DNA of 64,000 bases from assembly GCA_932294295.1 (NCBI GenBank), contig OW028576.1, positions 45,114,247 through 45,178,246 on the forward strand, read 5' to 3'. A program made the translations under genes and the position numbers. The notes under the pieces were generated by a model. It saw only the letters and a list, made by a program, of their open reading frames with translations. It was not told the DNA's origin and ran no database searches. Shown here in pieces: positions 1 to 12,081 of this stretch (its first letter is position 1; each line of letters begins with the position of its first letter). Source of the DNA: Alitta virens. Lineage: Eukaryota; Annelida; Polychaeta; Phyllodocida; Nereididae.

Positions 1-473
1 GAAGAGTTTTAATCTTAAAAGCTTATAATCTAGCTGTAGAATCAGATCTCTGATACAAATTTGTCTTTACTCCAATAACTAAGAGCTTGGTGTTTTGCTG
101 AATTTAAAGATATAAAATTGCCTCCGTGCAAGAAAATAAAGACCGATTGACCACAGAATGACCACAGAATGACCACAGAATGACAATGTGTGTGGGCTTT
201 CTGACTGCTATCTCGATGTCCATGTATATCAAGGTCTGCCGACCTCACAATTTACACCTTGCAACTTCATAAATTGCCACAAAAACTAAAACTTTGACAA
301 GCATCTTGAGAGTGTTGGTGATAATTTATTTTAAGTGGCCAATTTTGATGACCCTGACCAATTTCGATGACCCTGACCAATTTCGATGACCCCGAATGTA
401 ATGACCCAAGTGGAACTTTATGTGACAAATAATTATGCCAAAACATAGATAATTGTGTCATTTTCGATTTCAG
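1..473 (+). other. Intron of the Sox-type gene with short tandem repeats
   Basis: This is non-coding sequence leading into the splice acceptor (…gatttcag) just before position 474. It contains two small tandem repeats: a 12-bp unit (gaccacagaatg) about three times near 148-183, and a 21-22-bp unit around 'ccaatttcgatgaccctga' three times at about 339-393. No exon is visible, so the earlier exons of the gene, including the start of the HMG box, lie to the left of the window. Confidence 0.6.
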
Positions 474-2813
474 GTCATCGCTGGAAGAACATGACAAGGG
501 AAGAACAGCAGCCTTATTATGACGAACAGAGACGATTGGACTTGGTCCACAAAGCTCATTACCCTGACTACAGATACCAGTAAGTAATCAATTCAGTGCT
601 TCGGATCACTAGTATTGATACAATACAGTACTTTAAGTTATCTCTTTTATTTTTAGAATACAAGAATTTATTCTACAAAGTTGTCATTTCATGATACCCA
701 AGGCTGAGTGAAATATGACAACCGATTAAAATGAATTTAACACCAGACTGAGTTGAAAGTCAATTATTCTTTAAGAGCTATTGTGTTTGCCCCACGAATA
801 TCAACAATACATTGCAATGTAAAAATGGTTACTTTTTTTGTTTTCTAGGCCCAGGAGAAAAAAACCTGTCCCTCCGAAGGCGTACGATGCGACCAACATC
901 ATATCTTTGTCACCAGGTATGTACAATTTACAAATAGTACTATTAAATATGAATCTGCCTGCTGTCACAATAATAGTAGTTCTGCTATTGACTCCGTGCA
1001 AGCATTTAGCGGCCATTTGCTCATGTGATCCTAGTTCGATCAGTTTCGGTGTATTGTGTCATTTTATAAGACCAGCCCAATAACATTGTACTTGCTGACT
1101 GTACTGAAACTGTCTCCTGGTTATGAGGTCCAGAGTTTAGTTTCTTTACCCTTATTATGATATTCGTAATGCAGTGTATTGTATACTCTCTGTGGTAATT
1201 AATGATGATTACGTAATACTCGAAATTTAAAAAAAATTTTGAGTCGAACGGACTCCGAACAAAACATTTTTAGAAGTCCGTCTCCAAATATAGGAGTCAA
1301 CTCCATACGAAGCAGGTTATTTGAGAGTCAGAGTGAAATTTAGGGAGTCACAGACTCCTGCGAATTTTGAACCTTGCGTATTGAATTTAATCTAATCTTC
1401 TTACAGAACTTACCAATGGTATGGAGTCATGTAAAAGTATTGTAGTTGATTCATCTATTCATTTGCTCTTGGATTGATGTTCATGTTCATAGTATATATC
1501 TTCAAATTATTTGTTTATTTTTTTTATCCAACGTGGTTCTTTAATAATGTGTTTTACATTTATTTAACATTATGTTATGTTTATGGAAAATTTATACAAA
1601 CTGCACATCATGATTTCCCTTTTCTGCATTTCAAAATTTTTGAATTTTCTTGTTATATTTTCTGTTTGTTGATGTTTTGATATCACATGGCCGAAGGGCG
1701 TTTCAATCGTGTGTCACACAGAAACTCAGAATTTGGTCTCTTTCTGTGTTCACCTTGTCTTGTTAATGAATATAATGAATTATGATAGATTATAACATAA
1801 TTTGGTGAAACAGATATTGCATACAATGCTGAATTTGCACAGGATGTGGACAAAAATTTTGCACCACTTTAGGACACTGCCTTGATAATCAGCGTTGTAA
1901 AATTACAAAAAGTTGAGGGACAGATTCTCCAGCTTATTCATATTGTAGGAAATAGATAATGCAATGCTTTGTTCGTCTCAATCACTATTAATTATTATAT
2001 AAATAAGAATTAGACTTATGCAGTTGATTGGCATTTCCTCATTCCTAAGTGGTTTTTTTGCCCGCACTTTGTGTATGTTTCATGAATGAAAGATAATTAT
2101 GCATTACAGGACACAAATATGATAACAGCTACGTTATTCTGCAAAAAGATACAATACCACATTGTAGAATACAACATTGGAAACAAATGATATGCAAAAG
2201 TCTGTGTTCTAAGTGCATTTATTTATTATTGTGTGCCTAATTCTGTGAGGACCTAATTATGTGAAAACCTGCAATCTTAATTAATCCACAACCAATTTTT
2301 CACAGTCATTACCTAACTGCACATAAAAATATAATTCATTTGATATTTATTTGCCTTGGGCGCCAGTTAAGTTATTTATGGCGGTCGAGGGTAATCATGA
2401 AATTACGTCTACCACGCAATTAGGTACACTTACTCTACATAATTTTTTGCTTGATGATATATATATATCAGAAAGAGTTTCCGCTTTTGGACGAAATTAA
2501 ATATATCTTATCTTATCTTAATTTTTATGCAATTATCTTTCTAGGGAGTGTTGTGGACCATGACTCGTTGTACATGCACGGATCACATTCGAATTCCTCC
2601 TTTACTTTTGGATCTCAAACTTTAGACCGTATCTTAACTTCGGGCAGTCCCAGCCTGGGTACCATATCATTATGTCCTGAAGAAACGGCCGAAGATCTTT
2701 TTGGAGGTTCGTCGCTAATTGCTACACCCGTTAGCGCCTCTGATATCATTCCGGATTTGCCGAATCTTGCCTCCGCCTTAGCTGCATCAGCAGCAATTGA
2801 AGATGCATCCTAG
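474..2813 (+). CDS. Sox/HMG-box transcription factor, 3' part (three exons)
   Basis: The coding exons are 474-579, 849-916 and 2545-2813, with TAG at 2811-2813. All borders are GT/AG and the phases agree. The first exon encodes the C-terminal half of a Sox-type HMG box: HRWKNMTREEQQPYYDEQ, then a helix ending HYPDYRYQPRRKK across the exon 1/2 junction. That is the usual Sox ending (YPxYxYxPRRK) followed by basic residues. HMG boxes of this family bind and bend DNA in the minor groove, so a nuclear regulator is expected. The PYYDEQ stretch recalls SoxD and Sox30/SoxH more than SoxB/C/E/F, but I cannot assign the subgroup without the start of the box. After the box only about 110 residues remain, rich in Ser/Gly/Ala and acidic residues near the end (…ASAAIEDAS). 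The start and most of the HMG box are outside the window. Family: confident; subgroup: unknown. Confidence 0.82.
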
Positions 2814-4185
2814 CAATTTAACGCACTGAATAATTTATAAATTAATTGTTGATTTATATAGATTTTCCTAAATAAATTACGGGATAATTTCAGTTTTTTT
2901 CTTTCTATAAATAGTAAAAGATCATGATAGTTAGCAGCAAAAGTGAGCGGCAATTGAAGAAACCTAGCAACTGTAACCGCAGAATAATTTAGTAGCAATT
3001 AAACTTTTTTTTATTTTTTTTTATACATTTTTCCAAATTACTGAATTCTTGCAATATTCAATGAGGATAAGTATTTTGGACTTAGTTGCATTAATATTTG
3101 ATATTTTATTAAGTAAGAAGAAACCAATTAATATCATTTATAACTTAAATACAATATTAATATTTTCATTCAGGTAAATATTTTGTAATAAATAGTGAAG
3201 ATTTTTTCACTATTAATGATGCATATTTTGTTAGAATATTGACTTTCCGAAGTCGTCAGATATTACTCATATTTCATATTCACTTTGTGAGTGATAATTA
3301 TGTATTGAATCGAAAGTCCCTTGAAAATGTGACAGATTGCTATTAATTATTGACGTGTGAGTTGTTTATGAAAGTACAAAAATGTAATTAATATTTATTC
3401 AGGAAACTTATCCTCTGGTTTATAATGCTCCAGAAAGTGAAGATTTATTAAAGTATAAATTTAATTTGTTCTTATATGGAATATTGATTTTGCAAGCTAA
3501 TGATTTCAGTCTACAACCAATACAAATTAATATCAGAGGGATGAATGTTTATAGTTGTACATAGATTTAGTTAGTGTTTTGACAGTGGAAAATAACTGAA
3601 TTTTTGAAGCTTTTTTGAAAAATTTAGTTGCACTATTTAAACGTATCTGTCCAGTAATAATATGATGTCCTTTGTCATTGTTAAGCCTATTTAATAAATA
3701 ATATTTGTATATATATATTTAAATGTAATTTATACGGTGATTGTATGTTATTTTGAAATGTAGCAAGAAACTTGTTACTTTCTTCACTGCTGAGTTTGAA
3801 TTAATTTTTTGTATGACATCATGCAAAGTTATTGTGTATTGGAAAACGATTGTCGTTTAACTGAATAGTAATTTTGATTTACATAGGATTGTTATTGCTT
3901 TATGAATGTGATACTCTGAAACCCAAGTCCCAAATAGTTATACTGTATTGCTTGAATTTGTGAAAGAATGGACTTCTCACGAAAGCATTTTTTGTTCAGA
4001 GTCTGATGTTTTCAAATTGTTTATGCCATGAAGCGATTGTTTTGTGACTTGGAAGATATTGTTTTGAAAGAATGTTATTGAGAGTGTGCCTAGATAGCTT
4101 GGCCATTACCTCAACAGAGATTGTGCCGACCATCACGAATGTGTATGCATTTTGAAATAAAATTAGTAAGAAAAAAGTTACGTTG
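2814..4185 (+). terminator. 3' UTR and poly(A) region of the Sox-type gene
   Basis: AT-rich sequence without coding signal follows the TAG stop. A canonical AATAAA lies at 4156-4161, and sequence character changes soon after. Earlier AATAAA-like hexamers exist (for example near 2869 and 3690), so alternative poly(A) sites are possible. The exact cleavage point is inferred. Confidence 0.45.
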
Positions 4186-6290
4186 CTGTAATATTTTTAG
4201 ACTAAGTATGTGTCTGTGGTGATCTCTGGTAGAATAGGACTGTCACAATTTGATATAGCTGAAAAAAAAAGTGTATACTGCTAACCATTGCACTGATGTG
4301 ATCCGTAACCTTTGACCAGAAGGTTCATCCATATTCAAGATGAAGGGCGCTTTTGTGAGCCACACAATGAAGGTTAGCCTCTACCGTCATTGTTTCGTGT
4401 GTGGCTTATGGCATGTAATTGTGATATCACAATGGTCCATCGTTGCATCCCAATGAAGCAGCAATTGGGACGTGACAAAATCAGCTTCAGAAATAGGCAC
4501 TGACTTTATCTGCCTAGATCAGTATTACCATTGGAAAAATATGAGTTTGGCAAGGAAAGGAGTGCACAAAAAAATATGCATTTAGTATTTAGAAGGGTTT
4601 TCGTGTGTTATGAGGAATGTCAAGTATTAACATGTGAATATTCAGATCAGTTATTGAGCTAGTGTTCATACCTCTCTACACACCCAAAAAATTCACTTTA
4701 TTTCATTTTCATAGAAAGTATAAGTTCATATAGGGGCCACCCTCATGCATGTTGGCCTAATTTTACAGGATATAGTGCTAATACAGGAGGCTCCCTAAAA
4801 TGCATTTATAGGGCTATAAAACTGTACAGAGGGCTTCCCTTAATTCGGTAGAGGGAGCCTAGGCCAATTTAATTATATATTAAAAAAAAGGGGGAAATTT
4901 GTATGTGCACTTGCTGGCTCGGTGGATTTTGAGAATCAGCCACAACAGTCTTGTGCATGTTGGGATCTTCGGAAAAAGATTGTTTACATTATATTAATGA
5001 AAAAACATAGGAGAATCTAAGCGAATTGAAATAGAACAATAGAACATAGCGTGATAGAAAGTAGCAAATCAGAATAGAATGTAGCCAATCATAATGGAAC
5101 TCAAGTAGTGCCCTGATTGATGACAATTTGTCAAGGTACACTTTTGTGGCGTTTCGCTGTAGTAATGATTCTTATTATTTCTTAGCCCTTCTTAAAATCT
5201 AATTTGTGTAGAATCATCGCAAATCGTAGTGAATCTGTGTAGGATCGCAGCTATAATCCAACATTCATCGCAAATTCCTAACATTTTCCTGGCCCACAGC
5301 AGTGACCCCAAAATTACGTCGGACACCGGCAGGCAGGCAATATAAATATCTGAAAAATTGTCCGCTTATTCAAGATTGGCCAATTTTTAAAACTGGGCAG
5401 TTGTTTACAATGTTATCAAAAAGTAGCAAAAATCACAATGTTAAGAAATAATAGTCACATAATATGTCTCAAAATTTTGCAGGTATTGCACTTGACTTGA
5501 CCTATCATCTGCATTTCTATATCTATTCATATAAGTGAGTAAGGCTGAATTTGTGCGTCAATGCACGCATCCGCTTGGGCCTTGATCGTTCTGTGGCATA
5601 CCTCTATCTTCCTCGGTTCTGACTGTCACCAATGGATTAGGTCCTGTGACACCATAGCATGCCTGTGGGTCACGACCACCCTAAGAACGCTTGCATTGTT
5701 GCCAGGGCCCTTGAATGAAACTCAGAACGAGGCTGAATGGCAGGTCACATGATCTCACAGAGCAAGTGACCTTTTTAAATTTTAATGTAGGTCCAGTTAA
5801 TGTAGGTCATGATGAATGGCAACTTTTTTAAAATTCTTAAGTGCATGCATTATTGCTATATAGTGGGCTTTCTAGTTTAATAATCAGGAGATTTAACTGA
5901 AAGATATATCAGTTCAAAAAGTGGGAACTTGCACTCCACTGATCGAATGATTTAGCTATTATGTTTTATGCACAACCATTCTAGATTTAACTGGACCTCA
6001 CATCCATTAAGTACTCTCAATACTGTTCTTGGTACTCCTTATTGTAAAGTCTTTCGGTACTGGCGTGTAAAACAGGTCTTTGTAAAAAGAATAAAATGGT
6101 GTTTTGAGCAGGTAATTTGCTGCCTGCACTTACCTGCTTACCTTAAATACTAAACGTTTTCTATGTCATGCTTCCCCCCCCCCCCCCCGGGAGAGGCTGG
6201 ATCCGCCAGTGGCACAAGCACTGCAGTTATTTAAAGTTGAAGCATTAGCAATATTAAATTAGTGCATCAGCTTCTACAATAATTTCGATG
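4186..6290. other. Intergenic region with a dispersed repeat
   Basis: No gene is seen between the Sox-type and ZDHHC genes. Around 5690-5775 a stretch containing 'ctcagaacgaggctgaatgg' followed by 'caggtcacatga' matches, in inverted orientation, a segment in every unit of the 2,426-bp array (for example about 35508-35550). It is therefore a dispersed repeat family. A poly-C tract of about 12 lies near 6174-6188. The remainder shows only AT-rich unique-looking sequence. Confidence 0.45.
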
Positions 6291-6294
6291 CATG

Positions 6295-6501
6295 TTCGCT
6301 GAGGGTTGCTAGCTGTTGCTGCGGTGCAGCGCTATGTTTAATTTTACGAAAGCGGGAAACGTGGAGTGGCGCTGCGATCAACAGGAGTCTGTGTCGCTCT
6401 CTACCGGATTAATCCGTAAATACACGTCAACAAATATGGCTGACAAATGATCAACAAATGAATGAACTGTAGTTGTTTCATCGTTTTATGACCGATTGCA
6501 G
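6295..6501 (+). promoter_or_regulatory. Possible promoter and 5' UTR exon of the ZDHHC gene
   Basis: The first coding exon of the ZDHHC gene begins at a splice acceptor (AG at 6858-6859) only two bases before the ATG, so a non-coding 5' exon must exist upstream. The best candidate is this locally GC- and CpG-richer stretch, ending in a good donor (gattgcag|gtaaatgc, exon end 6501). No TATA box is obvious. The assignment is an inference from position and composition. Confidence 0.3.
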
Positions 6502-6861
6502 GTAAATGCACTGTCAGTGATGATTAAAAGTGTTGTTTAGGTTGTAAAATACTTTATTGTGTACTAATTTTCGTGCAGTTGAGCTGTCACAAAGTGAGAA
6601 GTTAAAAAAGTGCACATTTTGCTTGAGCTTCAAATTTTAGAAATTGACAGTGACACTCTCACTTGTCATTACTAGCTTTAATTGACCCAAATACATACAG
6701 TGTAGTTTGCTCAGACATGACACCATGATAAAGAAATGAGCAAAGTATATTTATCAGTATAGTCCAAAATTAAAGTTCATGATCATTAATGATAAAATAC
6801 ATACAGGTAAAATATAATTACGTTTATTTGTATCTTGACCCATTGGTTTTATACTACAGCC

Positions 6862-9800
6862 ATGAAAGAACCACTTTGCTTTTGCGAATACATCAATGTG
6901 AAGGGTGAGAGGAGTCACATGATTGCCACATGTTGCGACTGTGAAGCTGTGGATGCAGGTTGTGACAGGTATTTATGAATAAATCATGCTACCACAGACA
7001 TTTATGAATAAATCTGCCACAAATATTTATAATAAATCTGTCTACCACAAATATTAATAAATAAATCTGGCTACCACAGACATTTATGAATAAATCTGCC
7101 ACAAATATTTATAATAAATCTGTCTGCCACAAATATTAATAAATAAATCTGGCTACCACAAATATTAATAAATATATATGGCTACCACATATTTATAAAC
7201 AAATCTGGCCATGACAGGTATTTATAAGATTATAATAATGTCCTCTAAATTGATTTATTTTTGTTTTTTCTTCCCCTGGGCTCCTCATACTATTATTTTA
7301 AGTCCATACATGGATAGCCAGATTGGTTACAACCACTGGGTAAAGCAGTATATATTTGTGTGGGTTTTTTTTTTTTTTAATTGTATTTTATTATTTTTCT
7401 GTATTGTAAAATTGTATTTTATTATTAGTATTTTTAATACTAGTTACAACCAGGACCAACTTGCTGTAAAATACATTGTTACAACATTTAATATAGACTG
7501 TTAGTATAAACACTTTTAGTATTATTATCTTATTACTGTAAAAGTACTGTATTATTGTATGTTATTATTGTTATTTGTATGTTTGACAATTGTATCAATT
7601 ATGATAATATCCTGTCAATAAAATTATATATATAATAAATATGGCTGCAACATCCTCATGAGCTCAGTTTGGAATATGAAGAGAAACCATCAAGTTTGAA
7701 ATTTAAATTTAATTATTTCAAGTTTGATTTACAAATAATCTATGCAGAAGATATTAGATGTGTTTTGTGAATTTTATCACAATTGAATTTAATTCACAGA
7801 TGCTGCAGAGGTCAAGGAATTCCTGATGAGAACTACGAAAACATTTTGCATCTGATAAGCGACAGAGTCCGTCTGCCATGGTGCTCGGGATATGGCGCCA
7901 AGCAATGCGACTGGGAGCTTGTCGGTCCAGTTATTTGCGTTCTTCTAATGTTGTCTATCGGAAGTCTGCATCCTATTTTAACTGTTTTATGTATCGGTGC
8001 ACTCGGATTTTGCATCATGAAACATCACAGGGTTTGGAATAGGAAGAACATCAAGCCAAAAACAAAGGTTTGTGATTTTTTTAGAGAGATATAGAACTAT
8101 GATATTTTTACAGTCAGGCTGAGAGTTTACATACAAGATGTCTAACATCAAATTGTAGATACAATCCTCATCGATAAAAAATGTTGCAAAAACATTTGAT
8201 AGAAATAATAAAGGAAAATGGTTGCAACTGTAAATGTATATATACAGAATTGTGAATATTTTAATTTGTGACAATAGATGTGGAAATGGATGATTAGAAA
8301 TCCTTTTCTATATCTCAATTGAAGCCCTAATTTTGTACACAAACCTGTTATAATTTCAGGTGTTCTACGTTTTCGGTGTCTGTTCTGCGTGGATAATGCT
8401 TCTCACTTTTCTAGTCGTCATTATGCCTTTAGGAAAAGTTAATCTTTTACAGTTTCTGCTATTTGTAACTTCATTTTCACTGATGATGTACGCCCTCGTT
8501 TATGCAAAAAAGGATCCAGGATTTCTGAGAACATCAAGTGCTGAATCACAAATTACTAGCTCTGGTCAGACTTCTGTTACTCATACAGCCAATGCCTCCA
8601 GTATTAAAGACAGTGTTTACATTGAAGATTCTGGTGGAAAGTTGACTGTAATGAGTGAAGACTTAGTGTCTAACAAACAACAGAGCATTCCATTGAAAGA
8701 TGTCACATGGGTCGATTCCAGACCTATTAAAGGTAAGTTTACACATGTATCTTGTAATTGCCATTTTATTCCATGCAGTTTGTGATATAATGTAACGGAG
8801 TTCAATTCACATAACAGAGAGAGAGAGAGAAAGAGAAAATTCTTTATTTTAGTGAAATGGGCTCATGGCACTCGTGGCCTAGCCCCCAACCCTCTTGAGC
8901 TTACAATTCACCCGTAAACACTTATGTTAAAATGAGGCACTCAAAAGACAAAACATAACAACATAGCATAAAATACTAACATAACAAAAGACAACATAAC
9001 AACATAGCAAAACATAAATCATTAACATAACATCTGAACAGGTTTCAAAAATCGAATGAGATAAACATATATATATGTAATTTTCTTGACCTTTTAATAT
9101 TTACAGACAAAAATTCCTCTTTCTTTTCTCAAAAGCCTTTTTTAGATAAGTCGCTGTTCTTTTATAGTATCATCTACCATCAGTCTTTTAATTGTATCAT
9201 TATCATCCAACAAATCAAAATAGAAGTAGGTTTTTCTGACATTATTGAACAATTCAAATCTTATTTCGGTATGAAAAGGACAGTGTAAAATAAAATTGAT
9301 TTCGGATTCTACTAAATTATCATCACTAAAGAGGCAATGGCTGTATTTTATTGGTATATCTTAAACGTCCAGTTTCTAGTCTTAATGGCATTATACTATA
9401 ACGAAGTTGAGACAAAATTGATCTTTTCTTTTTATTTGGATACTAACAACAAACTGTTCTACAGCATTACTATCTTTAAACATATTATGAAAATGCAACT
9501 TTGGAACAACTTCCACCTCTCTTTGCCATTTTCTACACTCATTTCTATAAAGTTTCTCGTTAGCTAGATTCAAATTGACACACGTCTGTCCCAGAGAAAT
9601 ATTTTCTTAACTAGTACCCAAGGTGGTCTGACATTTTTCTGACGTCAAGGACTAGTGTTTTCTGAAAGATGAATCTGCTAGAACCAAGTTCTTTTATCTG
9701 CTTGAATGTTAAAAAAGACTTTTACCACATTTTAAATGAATTTCCTGTTTAAAATTAGATCAGCTCACTTATAACAAATATTTGTAATGAACATTATAAA

Positions 9801-12081
9801 GTTGAGAACTGTCCAATCTTTACTGACTTTATTGACGTGAAGCTGGTAATTAGCTACTTAGGGCTGTTCCATTTAGAAGTGTGGGGTGGGGGTTATGGTT
9901 AAAAAAAATATTTTAACACCCACCTCCACTTCTCTTTTTTTTTTTTTGAAGACCCAGCCCCTCTCCTCCTTTCCCCTTCCTTTTTTAGATTAAGTACTGG
10001 TCATCCTTCCCCCTCCCCCTCTTTTTCTGTTTTGATTTTCAAAAAGCTTCCTGTCCACCCCCCCCCCCTAACACTTTTAAATGGAACATCCCTTACTAAA
10101 GTATTGGTTTTCTTGTTTTGCAGATGATACCCTGATTGTATGGTGTGACAAATGCGCCCATTCCATTCCTCCGAGAGGTGCTCACTGTCCTGTTTGTGGG
10201 ATCTGTGTCGCTGTACGAGATCACCATTGTGTATGGTAAGAGACAAACAGATAGATGGACTCAGATGGCGTGACAAACAAACAGTGTGAGAGACAGATGG
10301 ACAGACAGTAATGACTAAGATTAATGTGGTCCTCTAATATCATTGAAAATCCACTTTATTCGGTATTACACCATGTACATTTACAATAAAACAATTATTC
10401 AAAATCTCCATGGAAACAACACACATCAGGTGTTGTTTCCATGGAGATTTTGAATAATTAGACATAATTGGTAGTGGTTGAAGATTAGAATATACTTTAC
10501 AATGTATTTGTTAAAATGGAACAAGAAAACACAAAACAAGAGAAGGATACAAACCATGTCAATTATTAGTACTGTACAAGTGAGTTGCGATATAAAATGT
10601 GAACATGTATGTTCATTGTGATCAAGAGGATAAACCAAAGTCTTTCAAAAAAAGAGTAGCATATAGGCTTTTTGAAATTCATTAAAAAAATAAAAAGATT
10701 GATTTGGGCGAGGGGACTTCGCTGGTCCGCTCCGACTAGCTGCCGCAGTACGCAGGTAGGGGCTGCCATTAACCAGGAGGGATACCTCCCGATAGCGTGC
10801 GTATGCACTTCTTACTTTCTCATTGCGAAGTCGTGGACCAGAACGTGTTCCCCAGTCTAAAAATAGCACAGCCAATCAGAAAATTCAGTGCTTAGCCAAA
10901 CAGCCATGCGGGATAGGTAGAGCCGACCTGCCTATCGCATTCACGCTTAGGCAGGTCCCAGCCAAGGAGGGGACCAGCGTGGACTCGAAGCCTTATCATC
11001 TCATCATTACGTTGACAACTGACACACAAGCTGACTAAGCTACACATAATAAACTTTGAGACAAAGAAACTTGAAACTCTAAAAATTTCAATGCATGTGA
11101 CACAAAATGAATTGTTTTCTCTTTAAGGATTGACCAATGTATTGGCGGAAGGAACCATCGCAGTTTCATTTTACTCATGGTTTTCTGGGTCGTCAGTGGT
11201 TTATATGGCAGCCATCTTGCTTTAGCATCATTGTGCAATTCATCCGAGATGCTGTTGTTTCATTGGTCTCAAGTTCCGACTGATTGTTCGGGAGTATATA
11301 ACCAGTATTCGTAAGTATGAAGAAAAAGTGAGCAAGATAGATAGATAGATGTTGAAAATGCAGCCCTCTAAGACAAGTTCTTGCCGCTATCGAGGTTTGA
11401 TTGATGAGGTGAGAGAGGAGTCCACCCATGTTACAAGATATTGTGCCATGTAATGAAATTCAATTCTAGAATAGAAGCTTATCCATTTAGTACTCCTATC
11501 GATAGATATAATATAATTGTTAGATATTTTCGGTTTATATACTTACTTATGCTGCCAAATGTTTAATTTGAATACATTTATGCAGTCATGTATCTTTTGA
11601 CTTGGGGCGTATTGCGCTATAAATACATTCTTAAAACAAATATTTTCTATATTCAGTTATTTCAGTGCTGCTGTATTGGAACATATTTCTGAAAATAGAA
11701 AAAGATACAAAATATGTCATTTATTAGTACTGCACAAATAAGTAATAAAAATAACTTAAATCTGATGCAAAATAATAAATATTATCAATTGATACATTGC
11801 TCTCCTTTTCTTGTCATTTCAGCTCAGCCTGGGCTTTCGTCGGCGTCTTTTATACAATTCTTTGCTGCTTACTAATAAGCGCTGTTCTTTTCAATCAAAT
11901 TATTTTAGTCGCTCAAGACCTAACGAGCCAAGAACTACACAATGCTTTGAAGTTGGGATGGGTAAGGTATTTATGTTTTGCAAACTTCAACAAAAACAAT
12001 AAAGGTATTATAAGGAATTTAGTATCGTTCTTCACCAACAAAAGATTACATATAAACGAATCAAATTTACTTGTAGTATGA
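6862..12081 (+). CDS. ZDHHC23: ZDHHC23-like palmitoyltransferase, complete six-exon CDS
   Basis: Exons are 6862-6968, 7800-8067, 8360-8732, 10124-10235, 11128-11310 and 11823-12081. They sum to 1,302 bp, giving 433 residues with every junction in phase. The N-terminus (MKEPLCFCEYINVKGERSHM…DAGCDR) matches the Cys-rich start of vertebrate ZDHHC23. Two membrane spans follow in exon 2, two in exon 3 (ending YAKKDPGF, the DPG-type motif after TM4), one in exon 5 and one in exon 6. Exon 4 and the start of exon 5 hold the cysteine-rich catalytic domain with zinc cysteines (WCDKC, HCPVCGIC) and an intact active site RDHHCVW. DHHC enzymes transfer palmitate from acyl-CoA to cysteines of membrane-associated proteins through an acyl-enzyme cysteine. 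Length is close to the vertebrate protein (about 410). The ATG is the first in frame after the acceptor. Introns carry repeats, but the reading frame is undamaged. Confidence 0.93.
6969..7225 (+). repeat. AT-rich minisatellite abutting the first ZDHHC splice donor
   Basis: Degenerate tandem copies of a module around 'atttatgaataaatctg' and 'ccaccacaaatattaata' run from the first intron base to about 7225. The exon/intron context 'gacaggtatttat' at 6964-6976 recurs at the far end (about 7213-7225), so the donor sequence itself appears to have been copied in the expansion. Confidence 0.65.
8812..9580 (-). mobile_element. 3' end of a LINE (reverse transcriptase C-terminus), degenerate
   Basis: This lies in intron 3 of the ZDHHC gene. 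Reading the minus strand gives fragments typical of the C-terminal end of non-LTR retrotransposon ORF2: MPLRLETGRLRYTN, then after a frame change DDNLVESEINFILHCPFHTE and a basic segment. The order 'LETGR … zinc-knuckle-like C/H residues … HCPFH' is characteristic of CR1/L2-like elements. Frame breaks and stops show it is dead. The 3' end lies near the (GA)n tract at 8815-8836. Family assignment below LINE is not possible here. Confidence 0.6.
9850..10085. repeat. Pyrimidine-rich low-complexity tract
   Basis: A strongly C/T-biased stretch with poly-T and poly-C runs lies upstream of ZDHHC exon 4. It contains 'ggctgttccatttagaagtg' at the left and a near-inverted 'acacttttaaatggaacatcc' at the right (about 9863-9883 and 10070-10091). 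This suggests a small inverted-repeat element with a low-complexity core. Confidence 0.45.
10393..10459. repeat. Perfect 30-bp hairpin with 7-nt loop
   Basis: Left arm 10393-10422 (begins aattattcaaaatctc) and right arm 10430-10459 are exact reverse complements, separated by acatcag. It sits in the ZDHHC intron between exons 4 and 5. It could be a miniature foldback element or a small-RNA hairpin. The perfect pairing suggests recent origin or selection. Confidence 0.85.
10695..11085 (+). mobile_element. GC-rich composite SINE-like repeat
   Basis: A GC-rich block in an AT-rich intron. Its right part (catctcatcattacgt … gctgactaagct … gagacaaa) matches the 3' part of the SINE at 29258 and the fragment at about 18195-18385, so these families share a tail. 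The left part (gaggggacttcgctggtccg…) is not recognised. It ends just before exon 5 of the ZDHHC gene. I see no clear pol III A and B boxes. Confidence 0.5.

Noticed and set aside
8812..9580. Extra exons of the ZDHHC gene in intron 3
   Set aside because: The coding-like fragments are on the minus strand and match the C-terminal end of LINE reverse transcriptases.
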